DNA of 64,000 nt from Sulfuritalea sp. (lineage in GTDB: Bacteria; Pseudomonadota; Gammaproteobacteria; Burkholderiales; Rhodocyclaceae). The notes beneath the pieces are model-generated. The model was not told where the DNA came from and made no database searches. It saw only the letters and a program-made list of their open reading frames with translations. The position numbers and the translations under genes were made by a program. This document shows, piece by piece, positions 20,117 through 32,267 of the stretch (the stretch's first letter is position 1; every line of letters begins with the position of its first letter). The DNA is taken from assembly GCA_023700805.1 (NCBI GenBank), contig JAMPYF010000014.1:1-64000 (forward strand). The letters run 5' to 3'.

Positions 20117-20991
20117 TGCAGCGCCATTTGTCGTTTGTCGCTTCATTCCTATTCGGCCTGCTCGTGTTGTTTGCGATGACGATTTTTACGGTCGACCAGC
20201 GTCAGTTCGCGATCATTTTCCAGCTGGGCGAAATCAAGGAAGTCGTTTCCGAGCCCGGACTCGCATTCAAATGGCCGCTGATTCAAAACGTGCGGATTTT
20301 TGACAAACGCATTCTCACCATGGATTCGCCCGAGCCGGAGCGCTTCCTGACTGCCGAGAAAAAGCCGGTGCTGGTGGATTCGTTTGTCAAATGGCGCATC
20401 CACGACGTCAAGCAGTACTACATCTCGGTCGGTGGCGACGAGATGCTGGCCCGGACGCGGCTGTCGCAAACCGTCAACTCGGGCCTGCGCGAAGAGTTCG
20501 GCCGGCGTACGGTGCATGACGTGGTCTCCGGCGCTCGCGACGACATCATGGTTTCGGTGAAGAAGAAGGCCGATGCCGACATGCGCACGATAGGCGTGGA
20601 AATTGTCGACGTTCGCCTGAAGCGGGTCGACCTGCCGCCGGAAGTATCCGAATCGGTTTATCGCCGCATGGAAACCGAGCGCAAGCGGGTGGCCAACGAG
20701 TTGCGTTCCGAAGGGGCGGCGGAGGCCGAGAAGATCAAGGCCAACGCCGACCGCCAGCGCGAGGTGATCCTGGCCGAGGCCTATCGCGATGCCCAGAAAA
20801 TCAAGGGCGAGGGCGACGCCAAGGGTGCCGCGATCTACAACCGCGCCTTCGGCGAGAACCCCGAGTTCTATGCCTTCTATCGCAGTCTCGAAGCCTATCG
20901 CGGTAGCTTCAAGAACAAGAGCGACCTGATGGTCATGGAACCCAATTCCGAGTTCTTCAAGTACCTGAAGAGCAGCGGCAAGGGCAAGTGA
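20116..20991 (+). CDS. hflC: FtsH regulator HflC
   Basis: 291 residues from ATG 20116. An N-terminal membrane anchor (about 6-24, FVASFLFGLLVLFAMTIF) and an SPFH domain beginning VDQRQFAIIFQLGEIKEV are followed by a long charged helix (RKRVANELRSEGAAEAEKIK) typical of HflC. It partners HflK. The immediate overlap gives equimolar translation. Confidence 0.96.
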   Translation: MQRHLSFVASFLFGLLVLFAMTIFTVDQRQFAIIFQLGEIKEVVSEPGLAFKWPLIQNVRIFDKRILTMDSPEPERFLTAEKKPVLVDSFVKWRIHDVKQYYISVGGDEMLARTRLSQTVNSGLREEFGRRTVHDVVSGARDDIMVSVKKKADADMRTIGVEIVDVRLKRVDLPPEVSESVYRRMETERKRVANELRSEGAAEAEKIKANADRQREVILAEAYRDAQKIKGEGDAKGAAIYNRAFGENPEFYAFYRSLEAYRGSFKNKSDLMVMEPNSEFFKYLKSSGKGK

Positions 20992-21012
20992 TTTGGGCAG
21001 GTGCGGCTTGAA

Positions 21013-21198
21013 ATGCTGAATACCTTGCTGCTGGCTTTCGCCCTGATGCTGGTGATCGAAGGTCTCATGCCCTTTCTCGTGCCGCGCGTCTGGCGCGATA
21101 CCTTCCGCCGTGTGACTGAACTGAGCGACGGGCAGATTCGCTTCATAGGATTGTCATCGATGCTGGTCGGCGTCGTCCTGCTCACTGTATTTCGCTGA
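21013..21198 (+). CDS. DUF2065 small membrane protein (YjeT-like)
   Basis: 61 residues from ATG 21013; an in-frame GTG at 21001 is an alternative start. Two hydrophobic helices ([18 protein letters not shown] and [15 protein letters not shown]) flank a short charged loop [18 protein letters not shown], the pattern of the YjeT/DUF2065 family. Its position after hflC and before hisZ/purA matches E. coli yjeT between hflC and purA. Function unknown. Confidence 0.85.
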   Translation: MLNTLLLAFALMLVIEGLMPFLVPRVWRDTFRRVTELSDGQIRFIGLSSMLVGVVLLTVFR

Positions 21199-21203
21199 CT
21201 CTC

Positions 21204-23679
<2,476 letters not shown>

Positions 23680-23696
23680 TAGGGACAGGAAAAAGA

Positions 23697-23735
23697 AAGG
23701 GCCACTGGAGAAAATCCGGCGGCCCTTGCTTTTTT
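23697..23735 (+). terminator. Terminator after purA
   Basis: AAGGGCC (23697-23703) pairs with GGCCCTT (23721-23727), and inner CTGGA/TCCGG pairing extends the stem. T-run at 23730-23735. Confidence 0.85.
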
Positions 23736-23754
23736 CGTCATCGCATTACATGCT

Positions 23755-23839
<85 letters not shown>

Positions 23840-23859
23840 AGGCGCGAAACGAGGCGCGA

Positions 23860-23887
23860 ATTCTAAAGGAAAAACCCAGATTGTCAA
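23860..23887 (-). promoter_or_regulatory. Promoter of tRNA-Leu
   Basis: On the minus strand, TTGACA (23887-23882) and TAGAAT (23865-23860) are separated by 16 bases, about 20 bases upstream of the mature tRNA 5' end. This is near the sigma-70 consensus. The -35 box overlaps the proposed TTG start codon of rnr at 23881, so the two divergent genes share these bases. Confidence 0.75.
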
Positions 23888-26106
23888 ACAAGTCACTTAG
23901 CACCCACAAACTTTCGAAAATTCGTCGGGCTGACCCGCAGTTTGAGCGGGAACAAGCGCAATACGAGCACCCCCTGCCGAGCCGCGAATACATCCTGCAA
24001 ACTTTGACGGCGCAAGGGGCGCCACTGGAACTCGGGCGTCTGGTCGAATTGCTCGACGTGCAGCCATTTGAACTGGAGTCATTCCAGCGTCGCCTGGGGG
24101 CCATGGCGCGCGAAGCCCAGTTGATGCAGAACCGGCGCGGTGATTGGCTGATCCCGGACAAGGCGGATCTGGTGCGCGGTCGTGTTGCCGGCCATCCGGA
24201 CGGCTTTGGTTTCCTGATACCCGACGGCGGTGGCGCGGACCTGTTTCTTTCCGCCAAGGAAATGGACAAGGTGCTGCATGGCGACAAGGCGATTGCCCGG
24301 GTCATCGGTGTCGACCGCAAGGGGCGGCCGGAAGGCAAGATCGTCGAAGTCACCGAGCGCGCAAACCGGTTTGTGGTTGGGCGCGTGATCGAGGAACACG
24401 GCGTACGCTTTGTCGTTGCCGAGAATAAGCGCATCAGCCAGGATATATTGCTGGCGCCTCCCGAGAAGGGGGCCAAGAAGGCCCTCAAGGCGCAGTCCGG
24501 GCAGGTGGTGATGATCGAACTCATCGAACAGCCGAGCAAGCACGGACAGCCGATTGGCCGCCTGGTCGAGGTACTGGGCAACTACGCCGATCCCGGGATG
24601 GAAATCGAGATCGCCCTGCGCAAGCACGAACTGCCCTACGAGTTTTCGCCGGCCGCACTGGCCGAAACGAAGAAGTTGCCTGAGGCGGTGCGCAAGTCCG
24701 ACTGGAAGGGGCGCGAAGACATTACCGGCTTGCCCCTGGTGACCATCGATGGCGAGACCGCCAGGGATTTCGACGATGCGGTGTTTTGCGAACGCAAGGG
24801 CAAGGGCTTTCGCCTTGTCGTGGCGATCGCCGACGTTTCGCACTATGTGACTGCCGGCGGGGACCTGGATGGGGATGCCTACGCACGCGGCAACTCGGTG
24901 TACTTCCCACGGCGTGTGATTCCCATGCTGCCGGAGAAGCTCTCCAACGGCCTGTGCTCGCTGAATCCGCAGGTCGAAAGGCTGTGCATGGTTTGCGATA
25001 TGGAAATTGCCGGTACGGGAGCGATCAGGCGCTACCGGTTCTATCCTGCGGTGATGTTCTCGCACGCACGCCTGACCTACGAAGAAGTTGCGGCGGCACT
25101 TTACGAGAAGAATGTGGAAGTGCGCGCGCGTCTGGAGCCGCTGTTGCCCCATCTGGAGGCACTGGACGCGCTGTACCGCCAGTTGGCCAAGGAGCGTGTC
25201 AAGCGCGGCGCAATTGATTTCGAGACTGTTGAAACGCGCATGATTTTCGATGATCACGGCAAGATCGAACGTATCGAGCCTTACGAGCGCAATGATGCGC
25301 ATCGACTGATCGAGGAATGCATGCTGGCGGCCAATGTCTGCGCATCGGAGTTCCTGCGCGAATCTGAGCATCCGTCGCTGTATCGGGTGCACGAAGGTCC
25401 GACGCCGGAGCGCTTGGTCAAACTGCGCGATTTTCTCGGCACCTTTGGTTTCCAGTTGGGCGGCGGTGACGAGCCCAAAGCCAAGGATTACGCCAAATTG
25501 CTGGAGACCATCGGCCAGCGACCCGACCGACAACTGCTGCAAACCGTGATGTTGCGCTCATTGCGCCAAGCCATCTACAGCCCCGACAATGTTGGCCACT
25601 TCGGGCTGGCCTACGAGAGTTATACGCATTTCACGTCGCCGATTCGCCGCTATCCTGATCTGCTGGTGCATCGGGCCATAAAGTCGGCGCTGGCGGGACG
25701 GCGCTACGAACCGGGGAGCTGGGAAGAAATCGGCCTGCAATGTTCGATGACCGAGCGTCGGGCGGATGAGGCCACGCGCGACGTCGAAGCCTGGCTCAAG
25801 TGCTTCTACATGAAGGACCGGGTCGGCGAAATCTTCGAAGGCAGTATTTCTTCGGTGGTGCCCTTCGGCATCTTCGTGGCCCTGGACGGGGTATTTGTCG
25901 AAGGCCTGGTCCATGTCTCCGAACTCGGCCAGGATTATTTTCATTTCGACGAAAAGTTGCATGCCATGGTCGGTGAGCGCAGCGGCAGGCGTTTCCGCCT
26001 TGCCGACCGTGTGCGTGTGCAATTGACGCGAGTCGACATGGAGGCCAACAAAATCGATTTTCGCCTTGCCGAAGTGGCACCTGTGCATGGCAAGCCCAGG
26101 CATTGA
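23881..26106 (+). CDS. rnr: Ribonuclease R
   Basis: 741 residues from TTG 23881. The reading frame extends upstream to 23812, but that part would be antisense to the tRNA-Leu gene; AAAGGA at 23865-23870 fits the TTG. The order is an N-terminal cold-shock domain, the RNB catalytic domain (DGETARDFDDAV with the metal-binding aspartates, and HFTSPIRRYPDLLVHR), then a C-terminal S1 domain (VGEIFEGSISSVVPFGIFV). RNase R is a processive 3'-5' exoribonuclease that degrades structured RNA. The exact start is uncertain. Confidence 0.94.
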   Translation: MSNKSLSTHKLSKIRRADPQFEREQAQYEHPLPSREYILQTLTAQGAPLELGRLVELLDVQPFELESFQRRLGAMAREAQLMQNRRGDWLIPDKADLVRGRVAGHPDGFGFLIPDGGGADLFLSAKEMDKVLHGDKAIARVIGVDRKGRPEGKIVEVTERANRFVVGRVIEEHGVRFVVAENKRISQDILLAPPEKGAKKALKAQSGQVVMIELIEQPSKHGQPIGRLVEVLGNYADPGMEIEIALRKHELPYEFSPAALAETKKLPEAVRKSDWKGREDITGLPLVTIDGETARDFDDAVFCERKGKGFRLVVAIADVSHYVTAGGDLDGDAYARGNSVYFPRRVIPMLPEKLSNGLCSLNPQVERLCMVCDMEIAGTGAIRRYRFYPAVMFSHARLTYEEVAAALYEKNVEVRARLEPLLPHLEALDALYRQLAKERVKRGAIDFETVETRMIFDDHGKIERIEPYERNDAHRLIEECMLAANVCASEFLRESEHPSLYRVHEGPTPERLVKLRDFLGTFGFQLGGGDEPKAKDYAKLLETIGQRPDRQLLQTVMLRSLRQAIYSPDNVGHFGLAYESYTHFTSPIRRYPDLLVHRAIKSALAGRRYEPGSWEEIGLQCSMTERRADEATRDVEAWLKCFYMKDRVGEIFEGSISSVVPFGIFVALDGVFVEGLVHVSELGQDYFHFDEKLHAMVGERSGRRFRLADRVRVQLTRVDMEANKIDFRLAEVAPVHGKPRH

Positions 26107-26158
26107 CAGGGAAGCAATGTGTTTTCGACCCATCACCTGATCTTGAAAGGAACTATCA

Positions 26159-27322
26159 ATGTACTCCGGATTTCTTGATCTCCCCTGGTGGGGTTACCTT
26201 CTGGCGACGCTTGCCATGACCCACGTCACGATTGCCGGTGTCACCATTTTTTTGCATCGTCATCAGGCACATCGCGCGCTGGAACTCGGGCCCCTGCCGA
26301 GCCATTTTTTCCGCCTCTGGCTCTGGCTGACAACCGGCATGGTCACCCGGGAGTGGGCGGCGATTCATCGCAAGCACCACGCCAAGTGCGAGACTGCGGA
26401 AGATCCGCACAGCCCGCAAGTGGTCGGCCTGAATCGTGTGCTGTGGACAGGCGTGTTTCTGTATGTGAAGGAGTCGCGCAATCCCGATACCACGGAGCGC
26501 TACGGGCACGGTACACCCGATGACTGGCTGGAACGGAAACTCTATACGCCGCTGCACAAACTGGGTGTCGTCGTCATGCTGGGTATCGATGTCGTCTTGT
26601 TCGGTGTTTGGCCGGGTGTGCTGATCTGGGTCGTGCAGATGGTCTGGATTCCATTCTGGGCGGCCGGCGTGGTAAACGGGATCGGCCATTTCTGGGGCTA
26701 CAGGAATTTTGCCTGTGCGGATGCGTCGACCAACTTTTTCCCGCTGGGCATACTGATCGGCGGTGAGGAACTGCACAACAACCATCACGCTTTCGCCACT
26801 TCGGCCAAGCTGTCGAACAAGTGGTACGAATTCGACATCGGCTGGCTGTATATCCGGATGATGGAGTTGCTGGGTGTGGCGCGAGTCAAGAAAGTGGCGC
26901 CCAAGCCCCGGCTCGGCGCAGTTCGGCCCGCCATCGATCTGGATATGCTGCAGGCGGTTGTGACGCATCGCTACGATGTGCTGGCGAGATATCTCAAGAC
27001 CCTGCGCCAACTCGCCGCCGAGGAATTCGCTCAACTGAAGATAGACGCTCGTGAGGGCCGCACGATTAAGCGCCTGCTGGGGGCAGACGGCGCCGCACTG
27101 CCAGGGCCGCAGAAAGAGCGTTTGACGGCCCTTCTTGCCAGAAGCGAGCGTCTGGCCAGGGGCTATGCCATGCGCGCCGAGCTGGAGGCCTTGTGGGCCC
27201 GTTCTTCAGCCTCCCACGATCAGTTGGTGAAACAACTGCAGGATTGGGTGGCGCACGCCGAGCAAAGCGGCATTCGGCAGCTGGAGGAGTTTTCGCGGCG
27301 GCTGCGCAGCTATGCCGTCTGA
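26159..27322 (+). CDS. Acyl-CoA/acyl-lipid desaturase
   Basis: 387 residues, an integral-membrane di-iron desaturase. Three histidine boxes are present: HRHQAH (33-38), HRKHH (70-74) and HNNHH (206-210), with hydrophobic spans between them. The family introduces a delta-9 double bond into saturated acyl chains. The last ~150 residues form a charged, helical tail resembling that of the Pseudomonas DesA type rather than the shorter cyanobacterial forms. GGAAC precedes the ATG. Substrate (CoA or phospholipid) cannot be decided from sequence. Confidence 0.88.
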   Translation: MYSGFLDLPWWGYLLATLAMTHVTIAGVTIFLHRHQAHRALELGPLPSHFFRLWLWLTTGMVTREWAAIHRKHHAKCETAEDPHSPQVVGLNRVLWTGVFLYVKESRNPDTTERYGHGTPDDWLERKLYTPLHKLGVVVMLGIDVVLFGVWPGVLIWVVQMVWIPFWAAGVVNGIGHFWGYRNFACADASTNFFPLGILIGGEELHNNHHAFATSAKLSNKWYEFDIGWLYIRMMELLGVARVKKVAPKPRLGAVRPAIDLDMLQAVVTHRYDVLARYLKTLRQLAAEEFAQLKIDAREGRTIKRLLGADGAALPGPQKERLTALLARSERLARGYAMRAELEALWARSSASHDQLVKQLQDWVAHAEQSGIRQLEEFSRRLRSYAV

Positions 27323-27331
27323 AGCGGACTG

Positions 27332-27376
27332 CCCAACAATAAAAAACCCGCCAAAGGCGGGTTTTTTATTGTTGGG
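27332..27376. terminator. Bidirectional terminator, desaturase/rpmG
   Basis: A perfect 21-bp inverted repeat (27332-27352 and 27356-27376) with a 3-base loop AAA. Its core is CCCGCC/GGCGGG flanked by A6/T6 runs, so it gives a U-tract in both directions. It sits between convergent genes. Confidence 0.95.
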
Positions 27377-27386
27377 ATCGGCCAAA

Positions 27387-27554
27387 TTACTTCAGCTTCA
27401 CTTCCTTGTAGGCGACATGCTTGCGCGCCTTCGGGTCATATTTCAGAAACTCCAGCTTTCCCGGGGTGGTCTTCTTGTTCTTCGTGGTTGTGTAGAAGTG
27501 CCCCGTACCGGCTGTGGATTCCAGCTTGATCTTTTCGCGTCCGCCCTTGGCCAT
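27387..27554 (-). CDS. rpmG: 50S ribosomal protein L33
   Basis: A 55-residue protein beginning [20 protein letters not shown] and ending in a Lys-rich tail ([11 protein letters not shown]), the standard L33 length and sequence. It lies 14 bases downstream of rpmB, as in most proteobacteria. The N-terminal zinc cysteines of C+ L33 forms are absent, so this is the zinc-independent type. Confidence 0.96.
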   Translation of the reverse strand: MAKGGREKIKLESTAGTGHFYTTTKNKKTTPGKLEFLKYDPKARKHVAYKEVKLK

Positions 27555-27568
27555 GATGCTTTCTCCTG

Positions 27569-27805
27569 TTAGACGCGTTCGCCGCGCTGACGCAGCTCGG
27601 CGAGGACAACGTCGATGCCCTTCTTGTCGATGGTGCGCAGACCGGCGTTTGACACGCGCAGGCTGACCCAGCGGTTCTCGGTTTCGATCCAGAAGCGGCG
27701 GCTGTGCAGATTAGGCAGAAAGCGACGCTTGGTCTTGTTGTTGGCGTGGGATACGTTGTTCCCTACCATCGGGGCCTTGCCCGTCACTTGACATACGCGA
27801 GACAT
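27569..27805 (-). CDS. rpmB: 50S ribosomal protein L28
   Basis: 78 residues, [20 protein letters not shown] start, the standard L28 length. First gene of the rpmB-rpmG operon. AGGAGC stands 7 bases before the ATG. Confidence 0.98.
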   Translation of the reverse strand: MSRVCQVTGKAPMVGNNVSHANNKTKRRFLPNLHSRRFWIETENRWVSLRVSNAGLRTIDKKGIDVVLAELRQRGERV

Positions 27806-27878
27806 GTAGTGCTCCTGAATGCTGATTTTGCAAAGTAGGCTAGTTTACAAACAATCGCCTGATAATTCAATCCCTTTT

Positions 27879-28559
27879 TTAAATCAATCCGCGTTCGGCG
27901 AAGGAAAGCGGCGCGGAGCCGCCGGCGACGATGAAATGGTCCAGAAGTTTGACGTCGATTATCGCCAGGGCCTGCTTCAATGACGAAGTGAGCACTTCGT
28001 CGGCACGCGAAGGCTCGGCAAGGCCGGAGGGGTGATTATGTGCCAGGATCACGGCGCCGGCGTTGTGCGCCAGAGCCCGTTTGACGACTTCGCGCGGATA
28101 AACGCTGGTTTGGGTCAGCGTGCCACGAAACAATTCCTCGCTAGCGATCAGCCGATTCTGCGCATCCAGCCACAGGGCGACGAAGACTTCGTGTTGCAGA
28201 TTGCCGAGGGACAGGCGCAGCCAGTCGCGAACGGCCTGTGGCGAGGCCAATGCATCCTTCAGCTTCAGCGGGCCGGCCAGCGCACGGCGCGCCAGTTCCA
28301 GCGTGGCGGCAAGCTGTGCTGCCTTGGCGGGGCCGATGCCTGGCAGGCGGGCGAGTTCCTTGGTGCTGGCGCCGCCGAGGGCGGCCAGATCGCCATCGAA
28401 GCTTGCCAGCAGTTCGCGGGCGAGATCCACGGCGCTTTTGCCACGGACGCCGACGCGCAGAAAGATTGCCAACAATTCCGCGTCGGACAGCGCCGCTGCG
28501 CCTTGTTGGGCGAGTCGTTCGCGCGGGCGTTCTGCCGCGGGCCAATCGCGTATGGCCAT
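27879..28559 (-). CDS. radC: RadC family JAB/MPN domain protein
   Basis: 226 residues. An N-terminal helix-hairpin-helix region (about 1-95, [15 protein letters not shown]) precedes a JAMM metalloprotease-like domain with [14 protein letters not shown]. RadC proteins were once linked to DNA repair; their biochemical role is unsettled. Divergent from coaBC with 46 bases between start codons, a widespread arrangement. Confidence 0.93.
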   Translation of the reverse strand: MAIRDWPAAERPRERLAQQGAAALSDAELLAIFLRVGVRGKSAVDLARELLASFDGDLAALGGASTKELARLPGIGPAKAAQLAATLELARRALAGPLKLKDALASPQAVRDWLRLSLGNLQHEVFVALWLDAQNRLIASEELFRGTLTQTSVYPREVVKRALAHNAGAVILAHNHPSGLAEPSRADEVLTSSLKQALAIIDVKLLDHFIVAGGSAPLSFAERGLI

Positions 28560-28605
28560 GGTTTACAATCCCCGCTTGAGTGCCGATTGGCGGGATTTTA
28601 ATGTC

Positions 28606-29808
28606 ATGAACGAATTTCAGGGCAAGCGCGTCGTGCTGGGGGTTACCGGCGGCGTCGCGGCTTACAAGGCAGCCGAACTGGTGCGCCTGCTGGTCAAGGC
28701 CGGGGCAGACGTGGATGTCGTACTGACGGCCGCCGGCGCCCAGTTCGTCGGTGCGGCAACTTTCCAGGCGCTCAGCGGCCGCCGGGTGTGGCAGGCGCTG
28801 TGGGATGAGCGTATGGACAACGGCATGGCGCACATCGACCTGACGCGCGGTGCGGCAGCCTTGCTGGTCGCCCCGGCGACGGCGGATTTTCTCGCCAAGC
28901 TGGCACATGGCTTTGCCGACGACCTGCTGTCCACGCTTTGTCTGGCGCGGGATTGTCCCTTGCTGGTGGCGCCCGCCATGAACCGCCAGATGTGGGAAAA
29001 CCCGGCCACGCAACGCAATGTCGCGCAGCTAGGAGCGGACGGCGTCAGCGTTCTCGGCCCTGCGCACGGGGAACAGGCGTGTGGCGAGGTGGGCGACGGA
29101 CGCATGCTGGAAGCTCCCGAACTGTTCGACGATCTGTACGCCTCACTTCAAGTCAAATCCCTGGCAGGCAAGCGCGTGTTGCTGACCGCCGGCCCCACCT
29201 TCGAAGCGCTCGATCCGGTGCGCGGGCTCACCAACTCGAGTTCGGGCAAGATGGGATTCGCGCTGGCGCGTGCCTGCGTCGAAGCCGGCGCAACGGTGAC
29301 ACTGGTCGCCGGGCCGGTTGCGCTCGCCACGCCACGCGGCGTACATCGCGTGGATGTGCAGAGTGCACTGCAAATGCGCGAGGCGGTGATGCAGGCGCTG
29401 CCCGGTCAGGATGTGTTCATCGGCGTCGCGGCGGTGGCTGACTACCGACCGCGGCAGGCGGCCGAACACAAGATCAAGAAGGGGAGTGGAGGCCTGACGC
29501 TGGATCTCGAAGCCAATCCGGATATTCTCGCCGAGGTGGCGGGACTGCCCGGCGCCCCATTCTGCGTCGGCTTCGCCGCCGAGAGCCGGAATTTGGAGGC
29601 CTACGCGGAAGGCAAGCGCGCGACGAAGAAACTCGCGCTGGTGGTTGGAAACCTGGTCCAGGACGGCTTGGGCGGCGACGGCAATGCGGTGACCCTTTTC
29701 GATGCGGGTGGCGCCCATGTGCTGCCGCCCGCGGACAAGTCCGCGGTGGCGCGCAGCATCGTCACGCATATCGTCCGTCTGATGGAGAAACCGCATGGCG
29801 AGTATTGA
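28606..29808 (+). CDS. coaBC: Bifunctional phosphopantothenoylcysteine decarboxylase/synthetase
   Basis: 400 residues from ATG 28606; an in-frame upstream extension antisense to radC was rejected. The N-terminal CoaC flavoprotein half begins [17 protein letters not shown] and has [13 protein letters not shown]. The C-terminal CoaB half starts about residue 183 ([20 protein letters not shown]) and contains the AAVADYRP motif. Two consecutive steps of coenzyme A synthesis. Overlaps dut by 14 bases. Confidence 0.96.
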   Translation: MNEFQGKRVVLGVTGGVAAYKAAELVRLLVKAGADVDVVLTAAGAQFVGAATFQALSGRRVWQALWDERMDNGMAHIDLTRGAAALLVAPATADFLAKLAHGFADDLLSTLCLARDCPLLVAPAMNRQMWENPATQRNVAQLGADGVSVLGPAHGEQACGEVGDGRMLEAPELFDDLYASLQVKSLAGKRVLLTAGPTFEALDPVRGLTNSSSGKMGFALARACVEAGATVTLVAGPVALATPRGVHRVDVQSALQMREAVMQALPGQDVFIGVAAVADYRPRQAAEHKIKKGSGGLTLDLEANPDILAEVAGLPGAPFCVGFAAESRNLEAYAEGKRATKKLALVVGNLVQDGLGGDGNAVTLFDAGGAHVLPPADKSAVARSIVTHIVRLMEKPHGEY

Positions 29809-30250
29809 TCTCAAATTGCTCGACGCCCGCCTGAACGACGAGCGCTACGCGCCGCAGTATGCGACACCGGGTTCGGCCGGGATCGATTTGCGCGCCTGCA
29901 TCGAGATGGCGATAAAAATCCATCCGGGCGAAACCATCCTTATCCCCACCGGCATAGCGATCCATTTGTCCGATCCGGGTTTGGCGGCAATGATCCTTCC
30001 GCGTTCCGGCCTGGGCCACAAACACGGCATCGTGCTGGGCAATCTGGTGGGATTGATCGATTCGGACTACCAGGGCGAAATCTTTGTGTCCACCTGGAAT
30101 CGCGGCCACGACACTTTCACACTGAATCCAATGGATCGTCTGGCGCAGCTGGTGGTGGTGCCGGTGGTGCAGGTGGCCTTCAATATCGTCGATGAATTTC
30201 CGGCCAGCGAACGCGGTGCCGGCGGCTTCGGCAGCACGGGACATCAATAG
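29795..30250 (+). CDS. dut: dUTP diphosphatase
   Basis: 151 residues, trimeric dUTPase. The five motifs are visible: [45 protein letters not shown] and [10 protein letters not shown]. It hydrolyses dUTP to dUMP, keeping uracil out of DNA and supplying thymidylate synthesis. The coaBC-dut pair is conserved across proteobacteria. Confidence 0.98.
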   Translation: MASIDLKLLDARLNDERYAPQYATPGSAGIDLRACIEMAIKIHPGETILIPTGIAIHLSDPGLAAMILPRSGLGHKHGIVLGNLVGLIDSDYQGEIFVSTWNRGHDTFTLNPMDRLAQLVVVPVVQVAFNIVDEFPASERGAGGFGSTGHQ

Positions 30251-30297
30251 ACGGCGGAAAAACTCTGGGCAAATGCGCAGGAATGCGCATGCCAAAA

Positions 30298-30325
30298 ACA
30301 AACCCCGCCATGCGGCGGGGTTTGT
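30298..30325. terminator. Bidirectional terminator, dut/fccB
   Basis: A perfect 12-bp stem, ACAAACCCCGCC (30298-30309) and GGCGGGGTTTGT (30314-30325), with 4-base loop ATGC, between convergent genes. Confidence 0.85.
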
Positions 30326-30346
30326 GCTGCTTGCTGCTGATGCAGA

Positions 30347-31630
30347 TCAGGTCGACATTTCGGTCAAGATGTTCTTCAGCCAGCTTTCGGCATAGATCGC
30401 CTCGATCTCCGACAGGTCAGGCGAGACGCCGACCGAACCGGGCACCGCAATGATTGCGTTCTTCGCCTTGTCCACCGAGTAGACGCCGGTTACCTCGACA
30501 GCTTCCCTGGCCGAGATGAAACTGTAACAAGTGTTGATGCCGGAGAAATCGATGAGTTCCTTGCCGTTCATGGTGTTGACGATGTTAGTGGCGCAGGCCT
30601 TGGCTTCCGAGTTGGCCGAGTAGCCCGATTTCGGCATGGCGCCGGCCACGCATGCGTCGCCGATGACGTGGATACCCTTGTGGATCGTTGACTCGAAGGT
30701 CGTCGGATTGACCGGGCACCAGTTCTTGTCGGGACCGACCAAGCCGGCCGCGACGGCAATTTGGCCGGCGCGCTGAGGCGGGATGAGGTTGATGACGTCT
30801 CCCTTTACATCTTCGATTCCCTCGATCACCACGGTCTTGTTGCCCGCATTCACCTCGGTGACCTTCTTCGCCGGGCGGTAATCGATAATGCCCTCGTAGT
30901 GCTTCTTCCAGCCCTTCTTGAACAAGCCGGCCTTGGAAACGATATCGGGGTTGGCGTCGAGGACGATGATCTTTGACTTCGGCTTGTGCTGCTTGAGGAA
31001 CATCGCGATCATGCTGGTCCGTTCATACGGTCCCGGGGGACAGCGGAAGGGCGCCAGGGGGATCGATAGGACCACGGTCCCGCCTGCGGGCATGGCTTCC
31101 AGTTGCTTGCGCAGCAATACGGTTTGCGGACCGGCCTTCCAGGCATGGGGAATGGTCTCCGGCGTGCTCTTCGCGTCGTAGCCCTTGATTTCCTCGGTGC
31201 GGAAGTCGATGCCGGGAGAAAGAACCAGCCGATCATAGGTCACTTCACCGCTGGAGGTCATTACGACTTTTTTCGCGGCGTCGATTCCGGTGACCTCTGC
31301 CTGAAGCACCTTGACGCCGTGGTTGGCCGTCAGTTTGTCGTACTTGATGGTCAGCGGCGAAAGGTCTTTCATGAGACCGCCGATGTACAGGTTGCTGAAG
31401 GGGCAGGAAACGAAATGGTCGTTACGTTCGATCAGTACCACTTCGATGGAGGAATCCATCATGCGGATGTACTTCGCTGCAATCGTGCCGCCGTAGCCGC
31501 CGCCAACCACAACCACGCGCCGTCCGCCGGTCGGGCCGCTGAGGCTGCCACCGGTTCCGGCACAGGCTGCCAAGGCAAGGCTGGAGGCACCGCCCAGCAG
31601 CTTGATGAAATTTCTGCGATCCAGAGTCAT
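30347..31630 (-). CDS. fccB: FCSD-type flavoprotein, sulfide dehydrogenase-like
   Basis: 427 residues. A twin-arginine-like signal RRNFIKLLGG is followed by a hydrophobic stretch ending LALAAC, so export by Tat and possibly lipidation at Cys23 are suggested. The FAD-binding VVVVGGGYGGT follows. Cys197 (FRCPPGPYER) and Cys368 (NTCYSFIS) match the two redox-active cysteines of flavocytochrome c sulfide dehydrogenase, and HVIGDACV is the second FAD motif. It probably oxidises sulfide (or a related sulfur donor) in the periplasm and passes electrons to the c-type cytochrome encoded just upstream. Last gene of the four-gene operon. Confidence 0.85.
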   Translation of the reverse strand: MTLDRRNFIKLLGGASSLALAACAGTGGSLSGPTGGRRVVVVGGGYGGTIAAKYIRMMDSSIEVVLIERNDHFVSCPFSNLYIGGLMKDLSPLTIKYDKLTANHGVKVLQAEVTGIDAAKKVVMTSSGEVTYDRLVLSPGIDFRTEEIKGYDAKSTPETIPHAWKAGPQTVLLRKQLEAMPAGGTVVLSIPLAPFRCPPGPYERTSMIAMFLKQHKPKSKIIVLDANPDIVSKAGLFKKGWKKHYEGIIDYRPAKKVTEVNAGNKTVVIEGIEDVKGDVINLIPPQRAGQIAVAAGLVGPDKNWCPVNPTTFESTIHKGIHVIGDACVAGAMPKSGYSANSEAKACATNIVNTMNGKELIDFSGINTCYSFISAREAVEVTGVYSVDKAKNAIIAVPGSVGVSPDLSEIEAIYAESWLKNILTEMST

Positions 31631-31642
31631 ATTCGTTCCCCC

Positions 31643-32221
31643 TTATTTAACGCTGGCGTAGAAGTGCAACAGAGCGTCCAAATCCTGCTTGGACATCGGC
31701 TTGACCTTCTCTTCCATTTTTTCCGGCATCTTGCGCTTGCCCGACAGGTAGTCCGCCATCTGAATCTGCAGATAGGGCAGCCACTGGCTGGCCATCGCCG
31801 GCGTATCGTCCTTGCCTTCCTTACCGTCCTCGATGTGGCAACGGCCGCAATTGGCTTCCTGCAGGCTGGCGCCCTTGGCGATCTTCGCCGCGTCCAGGGT
31901 CTGATTGGTCGCATGCAGTTTCTGCTTGGAGAAGTACTCGCCCATGGCGACGAAGTCGGCATCGCTGAAACCCTTCGCCAGGCGGCCCATAACCGTTGCC
32001 GGGCGCGCTCCGCTCTTGAATTTCTTCATGGCGTCGACGATGGCTTCCTTCGACTGTCCAGCCAAACTCGGCATGCTCGGTCCGGCGCTACCGCCATTGG
32101 TGCCGTGACAGCCGGCGCAGGCATTGGACAGCATCGCCGCCGTGGGCGGTGCCGCCTGCGCCATTGCGGATATCGCCAGGACGCTGGTGGCCAGCGCCCA
32201 TCCTCTCCACTTCATCGTCAT
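31643..32221 (-). CDS. Dihaem c4-type cytochrome, FccA-like
   Basis: 192 residues with a Sec signal (cleavage near AQA-AP, about residue 23). Two haem c sites, CAGCH (35-39) and CGRCH (125-129), give two cytochrome domains as in cytochrome c4 and in the FccA subunit of flavocytochrome c. GGAGGAG stands 7 bases before the ATG. Twelve bases separate it from the fccB start, so the pair probably forms an FccAB-like complex. A general c4 electron carrier is the alternative. Confidence 0.85.
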   Translation of the reverse strand: MTMKWRGWALATSVLAISAMAQAAPPTAAMLSNACAGCHGTNGGSAGPSMPSLAGQSKEAIVDAMKKFKSGARPATVMGRLAKGFSDADFVAMGEYFSKQKLHATNQTLDAAKIAKGASLQEANCGRCHIEDGKEGKDDTPAMASQWLPYLQIQMADYLSGKRKMPEKMEEKVKPMSKQDLDALLHFYASVK

Positions 32222-32267
32222 TTTTGTCTCCTCCTTGGTATTGATGAAAGTACTGCTCGCAAAAAAC

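Noticed and set aside
31476-31510. GTGCCGCCGTAGCCGCCGCCAACC as a ninth motif copy
   Set aside because: It is the codon-level consequence of the FAD-binding glycine motif VVGGGYGG in fccB; alignment to the core needs several changes.
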